This document shows positions 31,303 through 38,977 of a stretch of 64,000 nucleotides of DNA, in pieces (positions within the stretch are counted from its first letter, which is position 1; each line of letters starts with the position of its first letter). Origin of the DNA: a virus. Made by a program: the position numbers and the translations under genes. The DNA lies in IMG/VR virus record IMGVR_UViG_3300036772_000211, positions 1 to 64,000 of that record; one strand, 5' to 3'. The notes beneath the pieces were generated by a model. That model did not search any database and was not told the origin of the DNA. It was given only the letters and a program-made list of their open reading frames with translations.

Positions 31303-31419
31303 CCTTATACGTGGGAGTTGACAGCACTCTAACGCGTGCATGACTACGCGTCAATCGAATGCACACTCTGTTGACAATCGAGCATTGCAGTCAGTCACGC
31401 CAGACGCTAAGATTCTGTC
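31303..31419. promoter_or_regulatory. CI/Cro-type divergent control region
   Basis: Leftward: TTGACG (31354-31349), 17 bp, TAGAGT (31331-31326), start near 31319, giving a ~17-base leader for the repressor. Its spacer contains GTCATGCACG, as in the 22.6-kb promoter. Rightward: TTGCAG (31385-31390), 17 bp, TAAGAT (31408-31413), 6 bp, ATG 31420, so the Cro-like mRNA is leaderless. A further TTGACA is at 31371-31376 with no good -10. Confidence 0.65.
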
Positions 31420-31665
31420 ATGCAAAACAAGGCTGTGGGGGCCAGGATCTCAGAGCGACTGGAACTTTTCGAGCGCGATCAGCGCTGGCTGGCGCGACGC
31501 GTTGGAAAGAGTCCGTCGCTGATCTCTCGATGGATGGATGGCAGCCGACAGATGACGCCGCAGGAGCTACGCGAGGTAGCCATCGCGCTGCACATGGAGC
31601 CGACCGCTCTGTTCGACGCGCTGTTCGATTCTGCCGACAAGGCTGAGCAGGAGAAGGTGGCGTGA
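31420..31665 (+). CDS. Cro-like HTH regulator, 81 aa
   Basis: Residues ~12-60 are a compact HTH (DQRWLARRVGKSPSLISRWMDGSRQMT), with an acidic tail. It starts the rightward early operon and overlaps the next start (GTGA). Small size and divergence from the repressor fit a Cro-type switch protein. Confidence 0.7.
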   Translation: MQNKAVGARISERLELFERDQRWLARRVGKSPSLISRWMDGSRQMTPQELREVAIALHMEPTALFDALFDSADKAEQEKVA

Positions 31666-32120
31666 AGGTCTACCTGGCCGCGCGCTACTCGCGGCACCCC
31701 GAGATGCAGGTTTACGCGGCAGAGATTGAGAGCTTCGGCCACTCGATCACCAGCCGCTGGATCTGGGGCAGTCATCAGGTGATGCTCAACGGTGAACCGC
31801 TCGGGCCTGAACGCGAAGCGATGTTCGAGTCTGACCACGAAGCGATGGAGCAGCAGCGGCGCGAGTTCGCCGGCCACGACTGGGACGACCTGATGGCCGC
31901 GGACGTGGTGATCTCGTTCACCGAGCGACCGCGCACATCGAGCACCTCGCGCGGCGGCAGGCATGTTGAGTTCGGTGCGGCACTGGCAGCTGGCAAGCGC
32001 TGCATCGTCGTCGGCTGGCGCGAGAACGTCTTCCATTGTCTGCCTGGCGTCGAGTTCTACATGACCTGGGGCGAGGCGTTCGAGGCTGTTGTCGTCGGCG
32101 GAAAGGAGCGGGTGGCGTGA
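31662..32120 (+). CDS. Nucleoside 2-deoxyribosyltransferase-like protein, 152 aa
   Basis: KVYLAARYSRHPEM at the start, DDLMAADVVISFTE near 78, and GGRHVEFGAALAAGKRCIVVG near 100 follow the order of the NDT family (substrate loop, acidic pocket, catalytic Glu in HVEFG). These enzymes move bases between deoxyribosides or hydrolyse nucleotides. In a phage it could serve salvage, base modification or counter-defence. First gene after the switch protein, so expressed very early. Confidence 0.65.
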   Translation: MKVYLAARYSRHPEMQVYAAEIESFGHSITSRWIWGSHQVMLNGEPLGPEREAMFESDHEAMEQQRREFAGHDWDDLMAADVVISFTERPRTSSTSRGGRHVEFGAALAAGKRCIVVGWRENVFHCLPGVEFYMTWGEAFEAVVVGGKERVA

Positions 32121-32377
32121 TCACCTCGAAGCCCTGGTACGCGAGCCTGACGCTATGGGTCAACCTGCTGTCAATCATTGCCGTGGGCCTGGTCACCGCT
32201 GGTCCGCTGGCCGACCTGCTGCAACTGACACCTCAGCAGGTCGCAGCTGGCGCGGTGCTCCTGGCCGTGGTCAACGGAGCCATCCGCGTCCTGCGCACCA
32301 ACCAGCCGATCAGTGGCACGCCGGCACAGGCAGCGCTGGAGCATGCGGCGGTCATGCGTCGGCTGACCGAGGACTGA
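32117..32377 (+). CDS. Small two-span membrane protein, 86 aa
   Basis: GTG start overlaps the previous stop. Residues ~13-32 and 42-58 are hydrophobic; the frame KPWYASLTLWVN at the start and NGAIRVLRTNQPIS after the second span match a widespread phage membrane family, sometimes called holin-like. Location in the early operon argues against a lysis role; perhaps superinfection exclusion. Confidence 0.55.
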   Translation: MITSKPWYASLTLWVNLLSIIAVGLVTAGPLADLLQLTPQQVAAGAVLLAVVNGAIRVLRTNQPISGTPAQAALEHAAVMRRLTED

Positions 32378-32380
32378 GCG

Positions 32381-32665
32381 GTGAAGCGCTTCTGTCCGAT
32401 CCACGAGTACGAGCGTTATGAGTGCGGTCCTGAGTGCCGCGCTCGGCGCAAACAGTTCAAGGCGATCTGCCACAGCTTCAACGTCCTCTGGCACGATCGC
32501 ATGCGCCGCGGCGTCAAGTACGTCTCGCTGGCGCGCGTGCTGCGTTGCCCCGTCTGCCGCCACCTGTTCGCACCCCAACGGGGCAATCAGCTGTTCTGCT
32601 CGATCGAATGCCGTCGGCGCCAGGAGCACTGGCGTCGTTACGCCAGGCTCAAGGCCGCGGCATGA
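32381..32665 (+). CDS. Zinc-binding protein with two Cys clusters, 94 aa
   Basis: GTG start. First cluster CPIHEYERYECGPEC, second CPVCRHLF...FCSIEC (near 54-80), the latter like small treble-clef proteins. Very basic. Overlaps the VRR-NUC gene by 4 bp; may bind nucleic acid with it. Confidence 0.55.
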   Translation: MKRFCPIHEYERYECGPECRARRKQFKAICHSFNVLWHDRMRRGVKYVSLARVLRCPVCRHLFAPQRGNQLFCSIECRRRQEHWRRYARLKAAA

Positions 32666-33093
32666 CCAGCGCGGCCATCGTCACCTCGGCGCTGACCCAC
32701 AACCAGTGGGTGAACCAGATTGTCGAGTGGGCGCACCTGGGCGGCTGGCGCGTCTACGTGATGCACGACTCACGCAGCCAGCACTGGGCCACAGACACCG
32801 GCTTCGCGGACGTCTTCTGCGTCGATGAGCGTGGCCTCGGCCGCGGCGCAGTCTGCTTCGAGTGCAAGACGGGTAGCGGTCGCGAGCGCAGGGATCAGGC
32901 TGCCTGGAGATCCGCCATGCTCGATGCAGGCATCCGCAGCCTGGTGGTCTATCCCGTCGATGACAGGGTGGTGCAGCAGATCCTGTTGGACGGCATCCCC
33001 TTACACGACATAGTCATGCGCGGTATACTCAGAGACGCACGCCTGCCTGACAGGCGCCAACCACGAAGAAGCCCCAGACGCGTGAACGCCTGA
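32662..33093 (+). CDS. VRR-NUC family nuclease, 143 aa
   Basis: ATG 32662. Residues ~20-95 follow the VRR-NUC pattern: TDTGFADVFCV (metal-binding Asp), then CFECKTGSGRERRDQAAW (E-x-K and Gln) and a late LVVYPVDD strand. These PD-(D/E)XK-type enzymes cut branched or flap DNA during replication and repair. The final ~25 residues are Arg-rich and overlap a promoter-like element and hairpin. Confidence 0.75.
   Translation: MTSAAIVTSALTHNQWVNQIVEWAHLGGWRVYVMHDSRSQHWATDTGFADVFCVDERGLGRGAVCFECKTGSGRERRDQAAWRSAMLDAGIRSLVVYPVDDRVVQQILLDGIPLHDIVMRGILRDARLPDRRQPRRSPRRVNA
33000..33029 (+). promoter_or_regulatory. Promoter-like element inside the VRR-NUC gene
   Basis: CTTACA (33000-33005), 18 bp, TATACT (33024-33029). 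The spacer has GTCATGCGCGG, close to the operator core of the early operons. It would start transcription near 33036, ahead of the 49-codon gene, SSB-like and replication genes. The -35 box is modest. Confidence 0.4.
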
Positions 33094-33099
33094 GGCTTC
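33068..33099 (+). repeat. Hairpin at the end of the VRR-NUC gene
   Basis: GAAGCC (33068-33073) pairs with GGCTTC (33094-33099), continuing as CAG/CTG and CG/CG with two mismatches. No U-run follows. It may pause or attenuate transcription before the replication genes. Confidence 0.35.
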
Positions 33100-33129
33100 G
33101 GACACCACAAGGAAGGTTGAGTTCCACGG

Positions 33130-33279
33130 ATGTCGCTCTTCGATTGTAACCAAGCCAGCGCTCGCGCAGCGATCAAGAACTGGCTTCATCACCATTTTCA
33201 CAGCAGTGTGAAGATCGGCCCGTTCTACGTGAGCACGTGGGACTGGGAAGAGCAGCACCGGATCTGCTGCCACCCCTGA
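33130..33279 (+). CDS. Small protein, 49 aa
   Basis: ATG 33130, AAGGAAGG about 14 bp upstream. Mixed sequence with several aromatic residues (FYVSTWDWEEQHRICC). The following ~85 bp to the SSB-like gene have no clear feature. Function unknown. Confidence 0.4.
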   Translation: MSLFDCNQASARAAIKNWLHHHFHSSVKIGPFYVSTWDWEEQHRICCHP

Positions 33280-33366
33280 CGAAAGGATGGTTTCCGCGTT
33301 TCTGTCTATCCGCACGTCTAGTGCGCCTCGCGTCAGCGCTGGAATCGACGCCGCAAACGCCCCCTC

Positions 33367-33987
33367 ATGAATATGTTCGCCACCCCTAAGAGCGTTTCCT
33401 ACGTGGCTTCCGCGGAGCCAATCGACCCCAATGCCAAGTACCTCGTCGTTCTCATGGAGATCAAGGACGAGGGTGTCAGCCAGTTCGCTGACCAGGCGGA
33501 CGCTGACCCGCCGCACAACCTGGGCTGGACGTTCCGCCTCCACAACATGGACAAGACGCCCGTCCTGAATATCGATGGTGACGTGTACGAGCACCACGAC
33601 TTCACCTCGAACCGCACCGGCAAAGGTGGTGCGCGCACAGCCAAGGCGCGCGAGTGGATCGAAGCCCTGCTCGGTCGCGCCGTCGATGACGGCGAGATCA
33701 ACGACTCGCTGCCTGGCCAGCTGATCCACAAGGCCGCGGTGATCCTCTTCGAGACGAAGGAAGTCACGGGTCGCAACGGTGAGACGTATGAGCGGCTGCG
33801 CATCATGCGCATGTCGCCCATGAAAGACGGCGGGCAACCGATGCCGCAGGCCGCGGCCATCTCTCCCCGTCAAGGAGCCGCGCCACTGCCGGTCGCGGCG
33901 CCATCACTCGACGCCGTCCTGGCGGGAAGACCTCAAGGAGCACCGGCAGCGCGCACGCCAGACCCCGACAACGAGCTTCCCTTCTAG
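33367..33987 (+). CDS. SSB-like single-strand DNA-binding protein, 206 aa
   Basis: A beta-rich front domain (residues ~20-140) is followed by a flexible Pro/Ala tail ending DPDNELPF, an acidic tip with terminal Pro-Phe as in bacterial SSBs, which use it to recruit replication proteins. The core is not recognisably the standard OB fold. It lies 25 bp before the primase-helicase gene, which supports a replication role. Confidence 0.6.
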   Translation: MNMFATPKSVSYVASAEPIDPNAKYLVVLMEIKDEGVSQFADQADADPPHNLGWTFRLHNMDKTPVLNIDGDVYEHHDFTSNRTGKGGARTAKAREWIEALLGRAVDDGEINDSLPGQLIHKAAVILFETKEVTGRNGETYERLRIMRMSPMKDGGQPMPQAAAISPRQGAAPLPVAAPSLDAVLAGRPQGAPAARTPDPDNELPF

Positions 33988-34012
33988 GCCCAGGTAACCC
34001 GAGTCCACCCGG

Positions 34013-35932
34013 GTGACGTTCACAGCCCCCGCCGAACTCGCCACGCGACCCCAGTGGGTCGCGTGGCGGATCGAGGATCGCATCGACGCGAAGGGGGAAG
34101 TCAAACCTACCAAGGTGCCGTACAACGCGCGCACAGGCAAGCGGGCAGCTAGCACTGACCCGTCAACCTGGGCGGCGTTCGAGGTGGCTGTGGCGTTCGC
34201 AGAGCACGAGCGCATGGGTGGCATCGGCTTCGTGGTCACCAACGATGACCCGTACGTCGGCGTCGACCTTGATCACTGCCGCGATGATGACACGGGTGCG
34301 ATCGAAGAGTGGGCTGCCGTGATTGCGATGCAACTCGACAGCTACACAGAGATCAGCCCGTCGGGCACTGGACTGCGGATCTTCGTCCGCGGCGAGCTAC
34401 CACCGTTCGGCAAGCGCAAAGGCCACGTCGAGATGTACCAGCACGCGCGCTTCCTGACGGTGACCGGCAACCATCTCGAAGGCAGCCCCGAAGCCATCGA
34501 AGATCGGTGCAGTGAACTGCTCGAACTGCACCACAGCGTCTTCGGAGCGCCGCCGGAGGCGCGCCAGAACGGTCATGTGGCGGCGCGCCTCCCTCTCGCG
34601 CTCGCTGACGCCGACGTGCTCAAGAAGGCTCGCGGCGCGACCAATGGCGAGAAGTTCTGGGCACTGTGGAACGGTGACTGGTCAGGCAGCTACGACTCGC
34701 AGTCCGAAGCTGACCTGGCACTGGTGAGTTACCTGGCGTTCTATACGGGTCCAGACGAAGCGCGCCTGGATCAGCTGTTCCGCGCGAGCGGCCTGGTGCG
34801 TGACAAGTGGGACCGACCTGACTACCGCGGAAGCACGATCAGCAAAGCGCTGGACGGTCGCACGGAGTTCTATGGTAACGGCAGCCTCGCGCTAGCGCCC
34901 AGGCTCAGCGTCAACGGTCTGGTGCATGCCAGCGCTGGTGAGGTTGACCCAGAGACGGGCGAGGTGGTCAAGCCGCGCCTGATTATCTCGCTAGCTGAGA
35001 TGGTGAAGGGCGCACCCGAGTCAGACCGCCAGCTTGTCGAAGGCATGCTGTGGGCCGGCCTGCTGCACTGGCTGTACTCAGGACCAGGCTCAGGCAAGAC
35101 CATGCTCGCGCTCGCGATGGGCATGCACATCGCGGCTGGCAAGCCGTTCCTGGGCCGTGCCGTGGAACAGGGCACGGTGCTGCTGGTCGAAGAGGATTCG
35201 CCGCGCACCGTTATGCGCGACTACGTTGAGCTTCTGGCGGCAATCTATGACATCGACCTCGACGGGCTGCCGTTCTATATGAACGACATTCGCGGGCTGA
35301 AGATGTCAGACGAAGACGGCTGTAACGCGGTCAAAGAGCTTGTGGCCGCATGCCCGCAGCAACCGCTGCTGCTGATCCTCGACGCCTGCGAGCGCCTGGT
35401 GCCGAGCGCTGACTTCAACAGCCGAGAGCTAGCACCGCTCAAAGATTTCCGCGTGTGGGCCGAAGAGCAAGCCGTCGCAATGCTGATGATCGACCACACG
35501 CGAAAGCCAGGCAATGGCGACAAGATAGACGACATCGACCTGCTCTATGGTGGCCGCTCAAAGTCCGCGCTCGCGGACATCATGATGTGCATAAAGGGCA
35601 GCATCAAAGCTGAGGCTAAGCTGACCTTCCCCAAGCGTCGCGGCGAGGATATCCCAGCTATCGATCTGAACTTCGATGCTGCTGGCGGATTCATCTTCAA
35701 GCAGGAAGCTGCGCCGCTCAGCGACAACGAACGGCTGATAATCAAAGCCATCAACAATGCACCTGGGACGCGGCTAACCAAAGCCGACATCATGAAGGAT
35801 TCTGGCCTACCAGAAGGCATCGCGAACCGCGCGCTGCAAGCCCTTGTGAAGGCTGGTCGTATCGACCGTCAGGGAGCCTCAGTGGCGACCACGTACGGCC
35901 TGCGGACTGGCACAGGAGGGTTCTTCAGTTGA
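34013..35932 (+). CDS. Primase-polymerase/helicase replication protein, 639 aa
   Basis: GTG start. Residues ~1-180 resemble NrS-1-type primase-polymerases: GIGFVVTNDDPYVGVDLDHC (D-x-D), ISPSGTGLRIFV, and HARFLTVTGNHLEG. A helical bridge (~200-290) follows. Residues ~330-560 are a RepA-like AAA ATPase: Walker A GPGSGKTM near 357, Walker B LLLILDACE near 453, and a late DHTRKPG and GGRSKSALAD. The C terminus (~575-630) is a winged helix. It should open DNA and make primers at the adjacent iteron array. Confidence 0.85.
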   Translation: MTFTAPAELATRPQWVAWRIEDRIDAKGEVKPTKVPYNARTGKRAASTDPSTWAAFEVAVAFAEHERMGGIGFVVTNDDPYVGVDLDHCRDDDTGAIEEWAAVIAMQLDSYTEISPSGTGLRIFVRGELPPFGKRKGHVEMYQHARFLTVTGNHLEGSPEAIEDRCSELLELHHSVFGAPPEARQNGHVAARLPLALADADVLKKARGATNGEKFWALWNGDWSGSYDSQSEADLALVSYLAFYTGPDEARLDQLFRASGLVRDKWDRPDYRGSTISKALDGRTEFYGNGSLALAPRLSVNGLVHASAGEVDPETGEVVKPRLIISLAEMVKGAPESDRQLVEGMLWAGLLHWLYSGPGSGKTMLALAMGMHIAAGKPFLGRAVEQGTVLLVEEDSPRTVMRDYVELLAAIYDIDLDGLPFYMNDIRGLKMSDEDGCNAVKELVAACPQQPLLLILDACERLVPSADFNSRELAPLKDFRVWAEEQAVAMLMIDHTRKPGNGDKIDDIDLLYGGRSKSALADIMMCIKGSIKAEAKLTFPKRRGEDIPAIDLNFDAAGGFIFKQEAAPLSDNERLIIKAINNAPGTRLTKADIMKDSGLPEGIANRALQALVKAGRIDRQGASVATTYGLRTGTGGFFS

Positions 35933-35940
35933 GCGGGAAA

Positions 35941-36104
35941 AGCGTGCTACGGGGCGTGACACGCTTTAGCACGCTCAATCTCAAAAGCGTGCCAAAAGCG
36001 TGCTACGACTACAAGATCAATACAGGATCGAGCGTGCTACGTAGCGTGCCAAAAGCGTGCCAAGCGTGCTACGCCCGAGTTCAAAAGCGTGCTACGGAGC
36101 GTGT
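35941..36104 (+). repeat. ori: Iteron array, probable replication origin
   Basis: Eight exact AGCGTGC units start at 35941, 35986, 35997, 36031, 36043, 36054, 36063 and 36086; weaker ones are GGCGTGA (35953) and AGCGTGT (36098), and one inverted copy covers 35975-35964. Most continue as TACG or CAAA. Start-to-start distances are 12, 33, 11, 34, 12, 11, 9, 23 and 12 bp, i.e. close to whole helical turns. The array lies just after the initiator-like gene. It would load the replication protein on one DNA face. Confidence 0.75.
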
Positions 36105-36142
36105 CGCCTCGCGCGCGTACGCGAGCGCGTGCATGACGCGCG

Positions 36143-36212
36143 CCCCCTTCGGGGGAGAGATGGTTTGTGTGGTCGGGGCGGCTCCCGCTAACGCTCCCGC
36201 CGCCCTCCGACC
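36143..36212 (+). repeat. Two hairpins downstream of the iterons
   Basis: CCCC (36144-36147)-TTCG-GGGG (36152-36155), an UUCG-type hairpin, and GGTCGGGGCGGC (36171-36182) against GCCGCCCTCCGACC (36199-36212), a longer imperfect stem. They fill the gap before the gene at 36230. They may be origin structure, primer sites or terminators. Confidence 0.45.
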
Positions 36213-36229
36213 AGTGTGTGGAGGATCGA

Positions 36230-36502
36230 ATGGCTAAATTCGTTCATGTGTCGGCGCTTGACGCTGACACTCGGCAATGGCGGCACGTGTTCGTCAACGC
36301 CGAGCAGATTCAGTACATCCGAGACATGCCGATGGGCGCACCATCGATGACTCAGATCGTGATGGCGAACGGCATTGTGCTCAGCGTGGATGGCAGCGCT
36401 GACTGCCTCGCTGAGTACCTGGCGGGGGATTCTGTTCACCCGCTCGAAGACTGGATCTACACCAACCATCGGCGGATCGACATGGATGGGTCCGCAACCT
36501 GA
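36230..36502 (+). CDS. Hypothetical early protein, 90 aa
   Basis: ATG 36230 with GAGG 5-6 bp upstream; longer readings would cross the hairpins. Small alpha/beta protein (FVNAEQIQYIRD; VMANGIVLSVDGSAD). Its end meets the next ATG. Probably in the replication operon. Confidence 0.55.
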   Translation: MAKFVHVSALDADTRQWRHVFVNAEQIQYIRDMPMGAPSMTQIVMANGIVLSVDGSADCLAEYLAGDSVHPLEDWIYTNHRRIDMDGSAT

Positions 36503-37236
36503 TGGAAAAGCACCCGCCTGCCTACCTGAGCAGTAGCCGTCTCGGCTGCTACGACTGGTGCCCTGCCGAGTTTCGCAAGCGGTACGTGGAAAACCACGAT
36601 GAGCCACCTACCGCGGAGCGCATCTTCGGCGTGTCGGTGCATGCGGGATTCGAGGCCCATTTCAAGGGTGAGGATGGCGACGTTGCGTTCCTGCGAGCGT
36701 GGCGCGAAGGCGTCAAAGAGCTACAGGCAGCCGACGTGCTCTTCGGCCCTGGTCTGGAGCTACGCGGCCTGGAAATGCTGGATCAGATCCGCGACCTGGG
36801 CATCGCTGGTGAGCCTGAGCGCTTCGTATCGGTAGTGTATCCGGGCTTCAAGATCCCGTTCATCGGCTACGCAGATCTGTGGGCCGATGGGCACATTTAC
36901 GACTTCAAAACCACGGGCTACCCCTGGACGCAGGCCAAGGCGGACGCCCAGATATTTCAGCCGGCAATCTACTCGCAGGCATACCTCGATGAGCACGGCA
37001 CGCTGCCGCGGTTCACGTTCATCGTGCTGCCGAGGATTGCAGGACAGATTCAGATGTTGAATGGCACGCGCGACATCGAGCAGATCGAGGCAGTGTTCGC
37101 TCGCGCGCATCAGATCCACGAGTGCATCGAGAATCATCAGTTCGATTGCCAGTGCGGAAAGCACGGGCTGGATGACGACATGGTGATCAATCTGCAGATC
37201 GCCAAGACGTTCGAGCGGAGGAAGTTCATCGTATGA
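36502..37236 (+). CDS. PD-(D/E)XK nuclease, Cas4/RecB-like, 244 aa
   Basis: YLSSSRLGCYDWCPAEFRKRYV at the start is the entry helix of this family. The active site is GYADLWADGHIYDFKTTG (near residues 113-130: Asp, then D-F-K), followed by QPAIYSQAY (QxxxY). Likely a 5'-3' or recombination exonuclease. Cys residues near the start and end (CYDWC; DCQCGKHG) may hold a metal cluster as in Cas4/AddB, though the exact set is uncertain. Confidence 0.75.
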   Translation: MEKHPPAYLSSSRLGCYDWCPAEFRKRYVENHDEPPTAERIFGVSVHAGFEAHFKGEDGDVAFLRAWREGVKELQAADVLFGPGLELRGLEMLDQIRDLGIAGEPERFVSVVYPGFKIPFIGYADLWADGHIYDFKTTGYPWTQAKADAQIFQPAIYSQAYLDEHGTLPRFTFIVLPRIAGQIQMLNGTRDIEQIEAVFARAHQIHECIENHQFDCQCGKHGLDDDMVINLQIAKTFERRKFIV

Positions 37237-37418
37237 CCACCGATGTGATGATCGAGATTCAGGTGACGGACCCAGGAGGTGAGCGCTGGACACTGACGCA
37301 GCACCACGGGTTCGAGGAGCCTGTTGATGAGTGCGACGTCGAAGAGTGGAAGCGGTACGTGATCCGTTCAGGATGCCCGCGGGGCGAGATCGTTCGAGAG
37401 ATGAGGCATGAGGCATGA
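37233..37418 (+). CDS. Small hypothetical protein, 61 aa
   Basis: ATG overlaps the previous stop (ATGA). Starts as a beta strand (MIEIQVTDPGGERWTLTQHH), ends helical and acidic. Part of a chain of four overlapping genes. No family recognised. Confidence 0.5.
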   Translation: MTTDVMIEIQVTDPGGERWTLTQHHGFEEPVDECDVEEWKRYVIRSGCPRGEIVREMRHEA

Positions 37419-37651
37419 AACCTGACGAAGCCGCGCGCAAATGGCTGGCCAACGTGTGGCCAGAGCACGAGCAGAACTACTTGCGTGACATTGATGTCGA
37501 TGAGCAGCTGCAGGACGCGTTGGATCACTGCCTGGTGCAAGCGTTCCACGCCGGTGTGGAGTGGCAGCGAAAGAACGGCTCGATTAGGGCTCGCGTCGAA
37601 GGCGACATGCTGGTGAATATCGACCCTGTGACGTTCGAGGTGCAGCCATGA
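37415..37651 (+). CDS. Small hypothetical protein, 78 aa
   Basis: ATG overlaps the previous stop. Acidic, helical first half (DEQLQDALDHCLVQAFHAGVEWQRK) with a strand-rich end. The helix pattern resembles small phage proteins near position 40.3 kb. Confidence 0.5.
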   Translation: MKPDEAARKWLANVWPEHEQNYLRDIDVDEQLQDALDHCLVQAFHAGVEWQRKNGSIRARVEGDMLVNIDPVTFEVQP

Positions 37652-37854
37652 GTCACTGGTGCGATTTCTGCCAGGACAGCTTCGAGATCGACCACTTCGA
37701 GGATGGCTGCCACAAGGTTGGGTCAGCGTTTGGACCTGAAGGTCTGACCATGTGGAAGCTCAGAGAGCTACACCGCCTGGCTACTGAGATTAGCGAGCCG
37801 CCAAACTGGCGAGACGAAGTGCTGGTCATCTTGAACACGAGGGAGCCACGATGA
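37648..37854 (+). CDS. Small Cys/His protein, 68 aa
   Basis: ATG overlaps the previous stop. WCDFCQDSFEIDHFEDGCHKVG near the start gives a C-x2-C, then H and C/H pattern, a likely zinc site. Function unknown. Confidence 0.5.
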   Translation: MSHWCDFCQDSFEIDHFEDGCHKVGSAFGPEGLTMWKLRELHRLATEISEPPNWRDEVLVILNTREPR

Positions 37855-38300
37855 CGTTGATGATCGGTACAACTGAACTCGCGAAGGCGTGCTACGCAGT
37901 GTGGCGGGCGTACGAGCAGCTGCATGGTCACGAGATGGCTCGCGTGCGCAGCTACTACGCGATGATCGAGATGCACCGCACGCTGGTGTGGGACCACCTG
38001 AGCAATCGCGAGCAGCAGCAGTGGCGCCAGGTGGCAATGGCTGCGGGACAGAAGCTCACCGGGGCATTCGGCGATCGCGAGGTATGCGCGGCGTGTGATG
38101 GCAGCGGTGCCGAGACTGTGCAGCACGAGTGTGAGCGGTGTCATGGGGCGGGTCACATGTTGGGCGACGGCTGGGAAGTGATCACAGTCGCACCCAGCGA
38201 CGATCCGTCCGGCGCGCAGGATGTCGCGAACATGCGAGCCGCGCTGGGCGGCGAGTGTGACACAAGCCCGGACACGTGCGACACGGGCGAGCTAGACTAG
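37851..38300 (+). CDS. Protein with DnaJ-like zinc motif, 149 aa
   Basis: ATG overlaps the previous stop. Helical first ~75 residues, then CAACDGSG and CERCHGAG (near 82-103), the CxxCxGxG pair of the DnaJ-type zinc centre, here only one centre. No J-domain. Could bind DNA or unfolded protein. Last gene of this overlapping chain. Confidence 0.6.
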   Translation: MTLMIGTTELAKACYAVWRAYEQLHGHEMARVRSYYAMIEMHRTLVWDHLSNREQQQWRQVAMAAGQKLTGAFGDREVCAACDGSGAETVQHECERCHGAGHMLGDGWEVITVAPSDDPSGAQDVANMRAALGGECDTSPDTCDTGELD

Positions 38301-38313
38301 TCAGGCAAGCACG
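38293..38313 (+). promoter_or_regulatory. TAGACT plus GTCAGGCAAGCACG element before the 38.3-kb gene
   Basis: TAGACT (38293-38298) looks like a -10 box; GTCAGGCAAGC starts at 38300. The same pair, in the same order, occurs near 40.49 and 57.62 kb. The ATG at 38319 is 5 bp beyond it. It starts a new overlapping gene chain. Confidence 0.45.
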
Positions 38314-38318
38314 ACAAC

Positions 38319-38855
38319 ATGGAGCAGGCACACATGGTTCGAGCAGAATTCGTGATACGCACGATCAATTTCAAGCCAGGCAAGGATGCCGACGGTAACG
38401 AGGTGACGGTGGCCGAGGTCAAGCTGGTGACCGATGACCTGACCGCGGCAACGCGGCTGGGTTGGGCGTTACGCAAGCTGGCCAACGTGAGCTTCGAGTT
38501 CTTGCAGCCGACGCTGCCGATGCAAGACGAGCAGCTGGGGCTGCCGAACAAGAACATCGACGTCACACTGCCGGCGCGCGAAGCCGATCTCAGGGCAGAC
38601 ATGACCGAGATCATTGGCGACGGCGTGTACTCGCGCGAGAGCGATCAGCCGTCAGACCCGGCTGTCACTGAGCAGCTGGCTGAGATGGGCACGTGGACTG
38701 GTGGTGAGCAGCGCACTGGTCTGTGTGCGCACGGGCGCTACTACGACCGAGCCTGTCCCGAGTGCGATCGCAGGCCCACCGAGTGGAAGCCGACCACGCG
38801 CGAGGAAGTCCTGGCTGACCTCGACAAGCGATCCGAAGCGCTGGACTCGCGATGA
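38319..38855 (+). CDS. Hypothetical protein with C-terminal Cys/His motif, 178 aa
   Basis: ATG 38319 (38334 possible). The first ~100 residues are a beta-rich domain beginning VRAEFVIRTINFKPG. After an acidic linker, LCAHGRYYDRACPECDRRP forms a zinc-type motif. Ends in a charged helix. First of a chain of overlapping genes up to 40462. Unknown function. Confidence 0.5.
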   Translation: MEQAHMVRAEFVIRTINFKPGKDADGNEVTVAEVKLVTDDLTAATRLGWALRKLANVSFEFLQPTLPMQDEQLGLPNKNIDVTLPAREADLRADMTEIIGDGVYSRESDQPSDPAVTEQLAEMGTWTGGEQRTGLCAHGRYYDRACPECDRRPTEWKPTTREEVLADLDKRSEALDSR

Positions 38856-38977
38856 GGTGCCTGTGGTGCGGCACGTGGGTCTTTGACAGTCAGGACCATG
38901 AACGGCCGCTGAAGACAGGGACGATCCGTCTGCTCATCGACCACCTGGCCGACGTTCACCGCGTGGTGAGGGTATGA
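38852..38977 (+). CDS. Single zinc-finger-like peptide, 41 aa
   Basis: ATG overlaps the previous stop (ATGA). CLWCGTWVFDSQDH...LIDHLADVH has the C-x2-C...H...H spacing of one zinc finger. Too short for standard gene calling; coupling on both sides supports it. Confidence 0.5.
   Translation: MRCLWCGTWVFDSQDHERPLKTGTIRLLIDHLADVHRVVRV

Noticed and set aside
35941-36104. CRISPR array
   Set aside because: Units are 7-11 bp with helical-turn spacing and no unique spacers of constant length; no cas genes are nearby apart from a Cas4-like nuclease that suits a phage exonuclease.
35929-36237. 102-codon ORF after the primase-helicase gene
   Set aside because: Its codons are the iterons themselves (repeated Ser-Val-Leu-Arg and Ser-Val-Pro-Lys), it runs through hairpins, and no fold is apparent. 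The repeats explain it better than a protein.
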